Of a DNA stretch of 26,875 nt, positions 1 to 8,825 are shown in pieces. Location of the stretch: positions 1 through 26,875 of the forward strand of contig WTXD01000148.1 of the NCBI GenBank assembly GCA_022496205.1, written 5' to 3'. The notes beneath the pieces are model-generated. The model worked only from the letters and a program-made list of their open reading frames with translations. It searched no databases and had not been told where the DNA came from. Both the position numbers and the translations under genes were made by a program. Each line of letters starts with the position of its first letter. The stretch's first letter is position 1. The DNA comes from Gloeopeniophorella convolvens (lineage: Eukaryota; Basidiomycota; Agaricomycetes; Russulales).

Positions 1-424
1 CAAGGAAATGACCCGAACTCGCAGGAACACAACCTGAAGCTGACCCGAAGGTCCTGGAAGGCCTCGGGCCCTCCAGAGAGTGAGGGAGAGTCTCTGAACG
101 CGACGCAGACCCGAAATGAGATGGGAGCACCGGGGAAAGGAAGCTTTTTGATCCAAAACACTACAGGATGCAGTACTACTGACTACGTGGGAACCTGAAG
201 CCAAATCCGGTAGGTACAAGGGTTTCCTGCGACCCGAAAGTGTAAAGGAACCAGGAAGGAAAAGGAAGTAAAGGGAACTGCAATATACAAACGTACAGGC
301 TCGCATCTGCGCTCAAGGGCAGTCTGGGGTCACATCCTTCGCTACCCAGCTCAACCCGATCGCTTCGCAGGGCAAAATACCCAGATCCGAGGTTTCCGAG
401 CGTAGAGACCACTGGACCCTAACA
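1..424 (-). mobile_element. LTR retrotransposon terminal repeat, truncated by the window edge
   Basis: Positions 1-410 are the reverse complement of 1849-2258 with only one mismatch that I could find (near 357); similarity weakens over 411-424. Read on the minus strand it begins TGTTAGGG at 424, the same 5' terminus as the complete copy at 1835-2390, and about 130 nt of its 3' end must lie outside the window. It is either a solo LTR or the 5' LTR of a minus-strand element whose body lies to the left. No second LTR in this orientation occurs to the right, so the 425-1834 segment is not the interior of this element. Confidence 0.75.
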
Positions 425-1023
425 CCGGCATCCTCCCGCGTTTCTCCTCATGGTTCTTCACACTCTAAGGCAGCTAGGTCATACCCAAAACAGCCAACCC
501 TCCCTATGGCTGGACTAGGGTCCGGCAACCAGCAGCAGTCAGAGAAAATGCACTCCCGGATGTCTACCTCCACTTTTGGAGGTTGGGAGCACCAGCCACT
601 GGACCAGCCTTCCTCTGTCAAGGAATCCATTGATTATTCTGCAATACCTTTGGTGTCTAGTGTGCCTCACTCCACCGTCACTGTACCGCCTGCCTCTAGT
701 TCTCCTGCTTCTAAGGTTAGTTTGGGTCTTGCTCCTTCTTCATAAGAACCTTAGCTGATTCATGATCCTATCTTACTTAGGTGCCTGCAGGCCCACTGCC
801 TACATCGCCTCAAGTTGTTGAGGATGGTGCCTCTGACTTGCAGGAAGGCTCTGAGTCCCCTTCTCTTGCTGATGCCATGGTGAAGACGATCCGGAACTTG
901 AGAGTTGCTCCGGAGGACCAGGCCTTTATGGTTGTGGGGCCTAGGGGGTTTAGAGTGGGCACTCTGGATGTTCGTGCCCTTAGGAGGGATGGAACCTTTA
1001 CTTTCGCCATTCACATCCCATAA
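425..1023 (+). CDS. Hypothetical two-exon protein, 5' end unclear
   Basis: Two exons join in frame. Exon 1 is open from the LTR edge (425) to 715, with its first clear ATG at 506; exon 2 is 781-1023, ending in TAA. The 65-nt intron 716-780 has a GTTAGT donor and a CTTAG acceptor. The product from the ATG is about 150 residues: a Ser/Pro/Thr-rich first half (many S, P and V around 650-715), then a more structured end with a Val-Gly-Pro-Arg-Gly stretch and a charged C-terminus. The frame is open upstream of the ATG right up to the LTR boundary, so the LTR may have cut off the true start. I do not recognise the family. Continued splicing beyond 1023 cannot be excluded. Confidence 0.45.
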
Positions 1024-1589
1024 CTGGCTTCCCTTATCTCCTTTCTGCCATTGGATACAGCTTAGATACATGAAGCTAGCACTACCGGCATCACTATGAA
1101 AACCTCCATCTATCTCTCCATCTATCTACACACTCTCCCTAGTTTCTTTGTCTATCAATGCAGAGTTGCCTCTCATACTGTTTAAGTCAATTAAGTAAAG
1201 GGTGCAGCAGATATCTGGCTTACCTCAAGGTAGCTCTAAACATTGTGGATGAGCCAAGGGGATTGACGGTTTGAAATGCCCCTGATAACATTGAAAGGTT
1301 GAGTGCAAATTGTGAGAGATGTCATCCTGAGGGGAAGATGTAGATGAGGCAGGGATACAAGGGGTGAGGTGGAATGATAAGAGTGTGAGCACAAGATGAA
1401 TGAGAAGTTGGAACAATTGGAACAATGCGAGCGCGGGAACATGAAACTGATATTGGCACAAGCTTGATTTACGAGTCAGCAGTAGTGGGCGAGTTCAGAC
1501 AGTTTTGGACAGTGGGTTTCGAGAACACAAGCGGTACGATTGACATATAGCAGCAGACACAGACGGGCTTTTATTGATGCGAGTTGGAG
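1024..1589. other. Stretch without a supported gene
   Basis: Between the small gene and repeat R1 I see only short shadow ORFs. 1100-1130 is a degenerate CTAT/CTCT microsatellite-like tract, and 1300-1440 is purine-rich on the plus strand. No motif or splice-consistent reading frame was found. Confidence 0.5.
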
Positions 1590-1834
1590 GTCCGGAACAA
1601 AGGCGCGCAGCGGTGCGAAGCAAAGTCGAGTGAAGGAGAGCGAGTGAAGGGAGCAGAACAAGGAGGGGCAATGCGAAGTGTAGAAACGCTGATATTCGCA
1701 GCCGGTACATACTACAATTTATACTACAAGCTGATGGGGGTATTTGACAGCATTTACACGGGAGCAATTGCATGGATTTTCGGGAGCTGGGGCTCGAAAC
1801 ACTGGATACAACAGAAACGTACATAAAGTGACGA
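1590..1834 (+). repeat. Interspersed repeat R1, copy A, 5' part
   Basis: This segment matches the minus-strand copies at 3240-3650 and 7815-8115 and the plus copy at 21600-22035. Shared landmarks in order are GCGCAGCGG with GCGAAGC, a run ending in GGAGCAG, a TACTAC-type tract, GGGAGCTGGGG (1782-1792) and CACTGGATACAACA with ACATAAAGTGAC. The repeat is interrupted after 1834 by a solo LTR and resumes at 2391. It carries no long ORF, so it is probably a non-autonomous element or an old LTR-like remnant. Confidence 0.65.
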
Positions 1835-2390
1835 TGTTAGGGTTCAGCGGTCTCTACGCTCGGAAACCTCGGATCTGGGTATTTTGCCCTGCGAAGCGAT
1901 TGGGTTGAGCTGGGTAGCGAAGGATGTGACCCCAGACTGCCCTTGAGCGCAGATGCGAGCCTGTACGTTTGTATATTGCAGTTCCCTTTACTTCCTTTTC
2001 CTTCCTGGTTCCTTTACACTTTCGGGTCGCAGGAAACCCTTGTACCTACCGGATTTGGCTTCAGGTTCCCACGTAGTCAGTAGTACTGCATCCTGTAGTG
2101 TTTTGGATCAAAAAGCTTCCTTTCCCCGGTGCTCCCATCTCATTTCGGGTCTGCGTCGCGTTCAGAGACTCTCCCTCACTCTCTGGAGGGCCCGAGGCCT
2201 TCCAGGACCTTCGGGTCAGCTTCAGGTTGTGTTCCTGCGAGTTCGGGTCATTTCCTTGCGTTTCCGAGCGGATCCTTGCAGTCACTAGCTCACCCTATTG
2301 CTCATCCGACCACCCAATCCTCATCCCATCACCCCTGGCGACTATAGCAACTCCCCTCGGTCCACATCTCTAGCTGGACTCAGGATATCA
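1835..2390 (+). mobile_element. Complete solo LTR, 556 bp, with 4-bp target duplication
   Basis: The element starts TGTTAGGG and ends GGATATCA, the TG...CA termini expected of an LTR. It is flanked by ACGA on both sides (1831-1834 and 2391-2394), consistent with a target-site duplication. When it is removed, repeat R1 reads on continuously, as it does in the uninterrupted copy at 3240-3650. Positions 1849-2258 are nearly identical to the inverted copy at 1-410. No internal retrotransposon region is attached, so it is best explained as a solo LTR left by LTR-LTR recombination. The exact termini could be off by one or two bases. Confidence 0.8.
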
Positions 2391-2600
2391 ACGATGCGCC
2401 CGTCATTTCTTCATCAACACTTGCGTAAATTTGCTGCGCATCTTCATAGAGTGGAGACGGACGCTGGGGTCAAGTCTTGCATGCGAGAGCTAGAGAGAAA
2501 GAGGTCGAACGAGGCGGAAGTGGGAGTAGCGGAGGCAGCAGGAGAGGACCCGGGCAGCCGGCCTGCATCGGAAGTCCAAACACGGAACGCGACTTGCGCT
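2391..2600 (+). repeat. Interspersed repeat R1, copy A, 3' part
   Basis: This continues copy A after the LTR: CGCCCGTCAT, TTGCTGCGCAT, GTGGAGAC, GAGAGCTAGAG, GAGGTCGAA, GGAAGTGGGAGT and GGAAGTCC occur in the same order in the plus copy at 21850-22035 and in reverse complement at 3240-3440. Similarity to the other copies ends near a GCGACTTGCGC-type sequence around 2586-2600, which probably marks the repeat's 3' boundary. Confidence 0.65.
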
Positions 2601-3239
2601 CCAATATTTATACAAGGCAGGAAGTAACATGAGTCGAGTACCAGTCAAGCACAGCGGCATGGAACAATGAGAAAACAGGGATCTAAAGTAAAAGCCAAGA
2701 TGGCCGTGAGTATGTAAAGGTCGTGAGTGGCCATGATGGAGACAGGGTAAGTAGAGTAGGTAGAAGGTCACGAGCGATCGAAGAAACAAAATAAGAAAAT
2801 GAATTCATCAAGACATATCGAGCAAGTCCGTAACGTGTGAATCGAAATTCGAGTCTTGGCGTTGTTGGTGGCAAGGCGCAAGGAGGTGGCTTTAGATAGG
2901 ATTGGCGGGTGTGCGAGGGTGCGAGGATGGTGGCGACGGGGACGAGGTGAATGAACAATGACAACAGCGAGGGATAATGCGAGCACGAGGCGGCTGGTGG
3001 CGAATGAAAGCAATGGTGAAAACAGCGTGTTGCACGCTCAGCGCACGCGATGTACTTACAATGTTCATTTGAGATAGGCCGGGGGAAGAGTTGGGCACGA
3101 GAGAAAGCAGAGCGAGCGTTTGCCACAGATCCACCCATGGTGCAATCAAGGTTGCCCAGAAACAAGGTGGCAGCGTGGCACCGGCTGCCCAGGAGTGAGA
3201 AGGGTGCGATGAGTCTAAGAGAGAGTTCAAGTGTGTTGG
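2601..3239. other. Purine-rich stretch without a supported gene
   Basis: The plus strand is rich in G and A, so the minus strand is open for about 640 nt (2683-3321). The predicted product has low-complexity Pro/Ser/Leu/His composition, no domain, and overlaps repeat R1 at its start. I treat it as a by-product of base composition rather than a gene. Confidence 0.45.
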
Positions 3240-3650
3240 GGCGCAAGTCGCACATTCCACTCGGACTTCCGCCCGGGCCGCTTTCCCCGGATTCTTGCCC
3301 GATGCCCCCGTCCACTCCCACTTCCGCCTTGTTCGACTATATTCTACCTAGCTCTCGCATGCAAAAATCAGCACCAAGTCCCGCCTTTGTAGGATTACGA
3401 TGTGCAGCAATACTACGTAACTGCCAACAAAGATATGACGGGCACATTGTCACTTTATGTACCTTTTTGTTGTATCCAGTGTTCTGATCTTCAGCTCCTG
3501 AAAACCCATGTGATTACACCGGTGTAAACGTTGGTCATACAGTACTCCTATATCCATGTGTTATAAAGCAGTATCTACCGACTACGAATGATGGGTGGTT
3601 TCCACCTTTTGCATTGCTCCCCGCCCTCGTTTCGAACCTCTATATCGCAC
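3240..3650 (-). repeat. Interspersed repeat R1, copy B, inverted and uninterrupted
   Basis: Read on the minus strand this copy runs from GGGCGGGGAGCAATGC (about 3620) through a TAGATACTGC tract, a CACTGGATACAACA block and ACATAAAGTGACAATG to GGAAGTCCGAGTGG near 3260. It lacks the LTR insertion seen in copy A, and so defines the empty site. It has short indels and many substitutions relative to copy A, so the family is not recent. Confidence 0.65.
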
Positions 3651-3659
3651 CAGCAAGGT

Positions 3660-3860
3660 GCTGTAAAATGCGGAGGTCCGGAACGAGAACGCACAGCGGG
3701 CGAGATGCGGTTGGGCAAGGGGAGAGGGTGAGGTGAGCACGTTGAAGGGAAGGAGGAAACCGTGAATGCAGAAGCTCTGTCGCTTATGGCCTGTAGGGTT
3801 GTGATAATTGGGGACCTGTGGCAGCGGGAAAATATCAAGAGTTATCATGTTTGACGGACC
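3660..3860 (+). repeat. Interspersed repeat R1, copy E, internally deleted
   Basis: The sequence GGAGGTCCGGAAC followed by CAGCGGGCGA (about 3675-3707) matches the start of copy A, and GCAGCGGGAAAATA followed by TTATC and GTTTGACGG (about 3822-3857) matches the far end of copy C on its minus strand. The middle of the repeat is missing. It lies in plus orientation directly beside the minus-strand copy B, giving a head-to-head pair. Confidence 0.45.
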
Positions 3861-5389
3861 TTGTTACAAATGCGTAAGGAACGGTACGAGTTAAAGTACG
3901 AGTTAGGGGTGCGTAAACTTAAACAAGTGGAACACACTGGCGCAGCCGCCTCATGAGGCACCCCGAGTCTGCGTGCGGCACTGCATTGCGGGGCGCACCG
4001 ACAGCATCCTGCACGGCGCAGCGGCGCCCCGCATATGCACGGGCGCATGCATCCCCTGCGCGTGCCACCCAGCACCTCCCCTTGCTAAAGCATGCCTTCG
4101 TCAGCAACTCTTCGCAGGGCATGCTGTTGGCGGCCGTGGGTTGCGGGGCTTGCCATAAATCACCGTCTGTGCACCCTGCGGCCTGCGGGATATCGGCAGC
4201 ATCCCCAGTGTGGGCCACGGCGTGCGGCACTGCGTTGCGGGGCGTGCCGGCGGCGGCCTGCAGGGCGCACGGTAGGCCGCCATCGCGTATACGCCGCAGG
4301 GGACCAGGTCCCTGCCGCCGCCGCCGCTGCGGTATGCTGTACAACGTGTGCGGGGCACACACCCGCGGGCCGCATACTGCACGCCCTGTAGGACAATGGC
4401 CACATGTCCTAGGACACAGCGCCGACGGGCGCATGCCCTGCGAGATATCGCCGGTGTGCCACGCCGCCGGTCCGTGGCATGCCAGACGGCGTGCCTTGGG
4501 GCGTGCACGCGTGGCATGATGTCGAGCCCGGGCATGGGTGACATGTGCTCACTTTGGCCTAAGGTGGCCATCGCAGCCGAGGCTTGAAGGGAGCAGGTGT
4601 GAGGCGGCGGCAGGAGGTGTATGCGGGAGCTATAGCAGAGAAGTCAGCAGAAAAAGAACACATGCACAACTTACATGGAGGGGCAGCAAGGGCAGCAAGG
4701 GCACCGGCATGCAGAGGGGCGCCGCCAGTCAGAGAATTCCGTGCGATACGACCGGTGAGCCGCAGTTAGACGTTGACGTTCTTGTAAGGGCGCGAGGGCG
4801 CCGTTGGTGTAGTGGAGGCCGGCGCGGTAGCCTCCCGTTGCCACGTGTCACATGTAGTGTGCCGCGTGCTGCCCCGGCCCACCGGGCCTGCTTACGTACA
4901 CGTGGCACGCCGAGGGTCCGTTCCGCTGTCGCGTGCGGCTCGCAGCCGCTGATCCGTCGTTGTTGAACGTTCGCCCGGGCGCCTACTTTTCGCATAAAAC
5001 CCCCTCCCCGTCCCCGTGCCCCCTCGCCCCCTTTGCCAACACGCGAGCCCTGCCTGAGCGAAGGGGAGCCCGTGCCCGGGCGGCTGCACGCAGCGGCCGC
5101 CTGCCCCATCAGCCTCCATAGGACGCTGTTGGCGGCATCTCAAGGCGCTACGCCCATAGCGGGCGTCGCGCCTTGATTCGGGCACATAAGGTGCGTTTCC
5201 CGCGCCTTCCCTCCGTTCGTGCGCTGACTCGGCCCCTCGTCCTGCGGCGGGGGGCTCATTACAGATCCCACGCCCCATTCGCCACTGCCGCCGCTGCCCT
5301 GGACTTGCCGCACGGAAGACATTCCGCGGCGCGGGCGAGTCTGCATCGGCTTTAGACCCCCTGCGCCGGCCTTCTTGTCAAAGGTTGAG
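3861..5389. other. GC-rich island with no supported gene; internal imperfect repeat
   Basis: About 1.5 kb of markedly GC-rich DNA, open in most frames because stop codons are rare. Roughly 3968-4020 and 4218-4272 are imperfect direct copies of each other (both with GTGCGGCACTGC and TTGCGGGGCG). The palindrome GCATGC occurs at least five times between 4047 and 4482. Overlapping ORFs on both strands are Ala/Arg/Cys-rich without domain character. An ATG on the minus strand at 5346 opens a 68-codon frame downstream of a possible minus-strand TATA, but nothing else supports a gene. Confidence 0.5.
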
Positions 5390-5529
5390 TTATTTTTTCA
5401 CCATCTAGTTTCCCTACCGTTGAAACCGTTGTGCCAAACCCTTTCAATTTCTGACCTGCAGTCAGGAAACAAAAGAGGTTGAATGGGCGAAACCCGCCGT
5501 CATCGCGGCCCGTTAACGTTCAACATTGG

Positions 5530-5538
5530 TATATATAA
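5530..5538. promoter_or_regulatory. TATA-box-like element
   Basis: TATATATAA followed by GG sits in a moderately AT-rich gap between the GC-rich island and the 3' end of the minus-strand gene ending at 5577. It is a good TATA match read on either strand. No clear start codon with a supported ORF follows on the plus strand; on the minus strand the nearest ATG opening a frame is at 5346. Functional status is inferred only. Confidence 0.25.
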
Positions 5539-5576
5539 GGCGTATGTCCATTCGCCTCCGCATCAGGATGAGCGCG

Positions 5577-6645
5577 CTAACGTGTGACCCGTAAGACGCT
5601 GTGCAAACACAACAACCCCACGGCCCCAGCGTCTAGGACGTTGCCATCTCCATACCAAGGTAAGAACCTCTGCGGCTCAACAACCTTTACGGCGTCAGCG
5701 GCATATGCGCAAAATAAGAAGCAGGACACACCCAACACTTCTCATTCAATGCAAAAACCCTTGAGACCTCGGCCAGGTCTAGGTCGCCGTTTGGCAGAAG
5801 GTTGAATTCAGCTTCCTGTTCGTGTCCAGACTCCCTGGGACCCCGATAACCTCTGGGGTAGAGCCTCACCGAGACCTGCCCGGGGGTCTTGAGCCTCTTC
5901 TGCAGCCCTTCCTCTCGAACGCCCTCAAGGGCTCTTTTTGCGGGCAACAGGGGAGGACGGGCCGAGGGATCGAAGGAGGAGCGATCGAAAGCAAACGGGC
6001 TCAACGCAGCGCCCACGCGGCGGCTGCTCTGTTTGTCGCACATTGTAGGCATATGCCCCAAGGCCGGTTGAGAACACTCCCCGCTACCCCCAGAAAGTGC
6101 ACAATCTACAGCCATAGGTTCGGGGTGGAGTTCTCCACCGTTTGGCCCGTGCGTTAAATGAGGTTGTAGAGAAAGTCCCGCCGCATCCAGTTCACCGCCA
6201 GCGGTGTTGTCCTGCGCCATCGGCCCCACATCCCGACGGGCGGCGGTGCTTTGAACGCCCAACCGCGATCGGCGTTTACTCTGAGCACTGAGGTGCGCCC
6301 TTCCCCTGCCGTTGTTATCGAGCGCTGCCCCGCTACCGGAGCCCCTGGCAGGCAAGAAGAATGGGAGCTTCAAAGTGAGTCTTTTCGGCCTAGTCGGACG
6401 TGGTTTTCTCTGGGAGGGCTAAAGTCACCGGGGTTGACCTGGACCGGAACGAGCGTACCCACAGTCATCGGTGCCATCGTTGGGGCTTGAGGGTTGAGGC
6501 AGGAGGGGTATCCCTTAACTCTTACAACGACCGGTCGCTTGCAACTACGTTTATCAGGCACCTCACCCCGCAACCGATGCGGCCAATTATCTGAACTCCT
6601 GACCGCTTCGGCGTGTCGCCGTTCTATTGTCCCAGCAAGAGGCAT
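5577..6645 (-). CDS. Hypothetical protein gene, two exons, one frame break
   Basis: The clearest part is the 3' end. A long open frame (6373 down to 5732) ends at a 47-nt intron (5685-5731; donor GTGTGT, branch CTGAC, acceptor AAAG), and a final exon 5684-5577 adds 35 codons, including a Trp-Tyr-Gly-Asp-Gly motif, before TAG. Upstream, an open frame starting at ATG 6645 (91 codons) joins it only if one base is restored in the T4 run 6382-6385 (A-run on the coding strand). The product would be about 350 residues: basic and Pro-rich at first, then Gly/Ala/Arg-rich, then the conserved-looking Trp end. An in-frame stop lies just upstream at 6652-6654. I do not recognise the family. It could be a decayed gene or one carrying an assembly error. 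Confidence 0.45.
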
Positions 6646-6654
6646 GTTGTTTCA

Positions 6655-7172
6655 TGGCCCGACCTCTGGGCCTCTGGTGCTCCGCTTATGCCACGTCAAG
6701 ATCTCGATGGTATTTCCCCACCCCAGGTGGCCTTAGGTGGCAGGGGATACATCAGTGCCTGATGTTGATAAATCTACGCTACGCACAACAAATTCCCCTG
6801 TCGCCGAATTCGCCCATAGTGGGCGCTCCGTTCCACTTTTGGGGATATCGGCACCGGGCCCCCGGAATTTTCACTTCAACGCACGGCGCCTTCTAGTCTC
6901 GGTTCCAGACGTTGCAGACGTGAGCGGAGCGATCAACTCTGCAACGTCTGGGGTATTTCGTATAGCGATCTGTACTTGGTGACGTTTTGATCACACACCA
7001 CGTGCGAGGTCATCAGCTGCGATGCGAGTGTAAGCAGAATTGATGTGTAAGCATACCCCTGCCCAGTGTGTGTGCATCGGCATACTTGGCTTCCAGTGGC
7101 TTCGGGATGAGCCAATGTAAGTTGTGCTTAGAGAAATGTGTGGATCTCATACTCAGCTCTGTAGCTGTCAAC
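6655..7172. other. Stretch with gene-like fragments broken by stops
   Basis: Several minus-strand frames show short protein-like runs interrupted by stops (for example around 6700 and 6800-6880), and plus-strand ORFs overlap them. I cannot choose a strand or a model. A perfect hairpin at 6905-6951 is listed separately. Confidence 0.35.
6905..6951. repeat. Perfect 13-bp inverted repeat (hairpin)
   Basis: CCAGACGTTGCAG at 6905-6917 is exactly reverse-complemented at 6939-6951, with a 21-nt loop. It lies between the damaged minus-strand gene and the RPA32-like remnant. It could be a small element end or a chance stem; no target duplication was found. Confidence 0.5.
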
Positions 7173-7581
7173 TACCACAGCAACATGGGCGACGGTGGCT
7201 ACCTCGCCGGAGGCTCATATCTTGGGAGCACTGGCGGTAGTCTTGGGGGACTTGGCCTTGTTGGTTAGGCGACCGCAATTCCCGGCGCACCCCGACGGGA
7301 GTTTGTAAAGACCCATGCTCTTTCTCAACCATTGCGCCCCATCACCGTCAAACAGCTCCGCACAGCACAGGCTTGTGACGCTGGTGTAGAGTCGATGTTT
7401 GAAGGCTCAGAGACTGGCCAAGTAAGCCTTTATCTTCCAACCCTTCGAAACGCATATCCAGGCAGCCGAGGTTGGGTAGGTGACACTCGTTGCCAGCGTC
7501 GTCTCCGCCCAGAGAAAACCCATTAATAGCACCTACCTTTTGGAGGTGATGGCCGTGCAACTCTTCCTTGGTCGCGGCCCC
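7173..7581 (+). pseudogene. Broken relative of replication protein A 32-kDa subunit (RPA2/RFA2)
   Basis: RPA32 is part of the single-strand DNA-binding RPA trimer used in replication and repair. From ATG 7185 the frame reads a Gly-rich leader (Gly-Asp-Gly-Gly-Tyr, then Gly-Gly-Ser and Ser-Thr-Gly-Gly-Ser) as in fungal RFA2 N-termini. After an in-frame TAG at 7266-7268 the same frame continues to an Arg-Pro-Ile-Thr-Val-Lys-Gln-Leu block and Glu-Thr-Gly-Gln (to 7421), the position where RPA32 normally enters its OB fold. A GTAAGC donor follows at 7422. After 108 nt, a segment at 7531-7581 reads Leu-Glu-Val ... Arg-Gly-Pro, like the end of the OB fold, but not in the frame splicing would give. 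Most of the OB fold and the winged-helix end are absent. The family match rests on remembered motifs. Confidence 0.55.
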
Positions 7582-7814
7582 GTGAGGTTCTCTGCTGCAC
7601 ACTATTCGCAGGCCAGCTAATCCACAATTGCATCAGCCGAGTTCCTCAGTAGCACCTGGTCAAGATCGTCAAGAAACAAAGTGATCAACACTTGCAAAAC
7701 ATCTGCATATTCCGCCTAGTTCGAGTCACCGATCGGAAGTCAAAGGTGAACATTTTCACCCTCCCGTCCTCGCTCAGTATGATCCAGTAGAGTCATCTTG
7801 CTGTTCCCCTCCGT
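7582..7814. other. Short gap without supported gene
   Basis: No recognisable continuation of the RPA32-like sequence (no winged-helix coding) and no other motif was seen before repeat R1 copy C. Confidence 0.4.
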
Positions 7815-8115
7815 CAAACGCGATAACACCTATTATTTTCCCGCTGCGCTGCGACAGGCCCTCGCTTACATATCACAACAATAATTGTTACATCTGCGTT
7901 ATCAGTTCTAGTGTAATTGTTCTCGCTCCAGCTCTCGAAAATCCCTATGATTTCCCCCATGTAACCATGCCACAGTACTCTTATAACCTTGTAGGTTAGT
8001 ATACATCTTACCGAACGCAGGCTATGAATAACATGGCGTTTCCGCCTTTCGCGCTGCTCCCCCCGCTTGTCTTTGCTTCGCTCTGCTGCGCGTCTTCGTT
8101 CTAAGATCACCCAAA
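7815..8115 (-). repeat. Interspersed repeat R1, copy C
   Basis: On the minus strand it reads GCGCAGCAGAGCGAAGCAAAG (about 8090-8070), GGAGCAGCGCG, a TAGCCTGCG block, TTTTCGAGAGCTGGAGCGAG and GATAACGCAGATG, ending with GGGAAAATAATA and GTTTGACGG near 7815. The first landmarks match copy A, the GATAACGCAGATG block matches copy D, and the far end matches copy E. It contains an incidental minus-strand ORF that I do not call a gene. Confidence 0.6.
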
Positions 8116-8825
8116 TCGCACTAGGCAGGCGAGCAGGCGATTGCCGTAAGGTTGCGCCGGAGGGCTGCTGGCGCAAGTCCATTGTTAATGCAAGAAACGG
8201 CAAGGGCTCCGAAAACAAACGAAAGAGTTGGAGACAAAAGAATATGGGCTCAGGCCGTGGCCTCGCTCGTACAAGGTGCAGCACTAGCACTGCCAGTCGA
8301 TCATCCACCACAGCAGATGATTATGTAAACGAATCCGGAACGCCCTTCCACGTTCACTCCTCCGACCCGTCCAACCCGGCAGACCACTACTCGGATAATC
8401 ACAAGCACAAGTTACATTGCAACAACGGCACCTACCGCAGCAGGTTGCCCTTCTCGAGCGAAGGCACGTCAAGAAAACGGGGCCATGGGCGCTGTTGGTA
8501 GGTATGTGGGCATGCACAATAGGTGCCCGAACTTGGCAGGCGCGGCGGCTCAGGGCGACTCCAGCACGATTAGAGCCACATGGGCTCTATATCAGCTCTG
8601 TCCGCTGGCTGCATGAACAATTGATTTCTTACTTCGGTATTTGAAAATCTGTGCCCAGCAGTGCAGGTGCATTCTTAGCGCGTATATGAACCCTCTCCTC
8701 CAATAGCCCCCCCTCCCCCCAAAAAAAAAACCTTCCTCACCAAGACCTGCTGCTCTGATACGGCCAGGTTGTTGAGTCGGTGAACCTCCAAAAAAAGCTT
8801 TCCCCTACATCCTCCGCTCCCTAAA
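8116..8825. other. Intergenic stretch upstream of the ten-exon gene
   Basis: A plus-strand ORF (8067-8501) with Ser/His-rich low-complexity product is present, but it starts inside repeat R1 and shows no splicing or domain, so it is not called. C- and A-homopolymer tracts around 8706-8730 and a pyrimidine-rich leader before the ATG at 8826 are compatible with a fungal promoter and 5' leader. Confidence 0.4.

Noticed and set aside
1835..1842. TTAGGG, the vertebrate and fungal telomere hexamer, near RecQ-like helicases (telomere-linked helicase idea)
   Set aside because: It is a single copy within the LTR terminus TGTTAGGG. No telomeric array exists in the window, so a subtelomeric position cannot be claimed.
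2683..3321. 212-codon minus-strand ORF
   Set aside because: It lies in a purine-skewed strand, overlaps repeat R1, has low-complexity composition and no domain or intron support.
3919..4571. Several overlapping ORFs of 140-190 codons on both strands
   Set aside because: High GC content removes stops in all frames. The products are Ala/Arg/Cys/Pro-rich without structure, and opposite strands are equally open.
4796..4850. tRNA-like phrase GTTGGTGTAGTGG suggestive of an A box
   Set aside because: No B box of the GGTTCGAnnCC type and no acceptor stem pairing follow within 80 nt.
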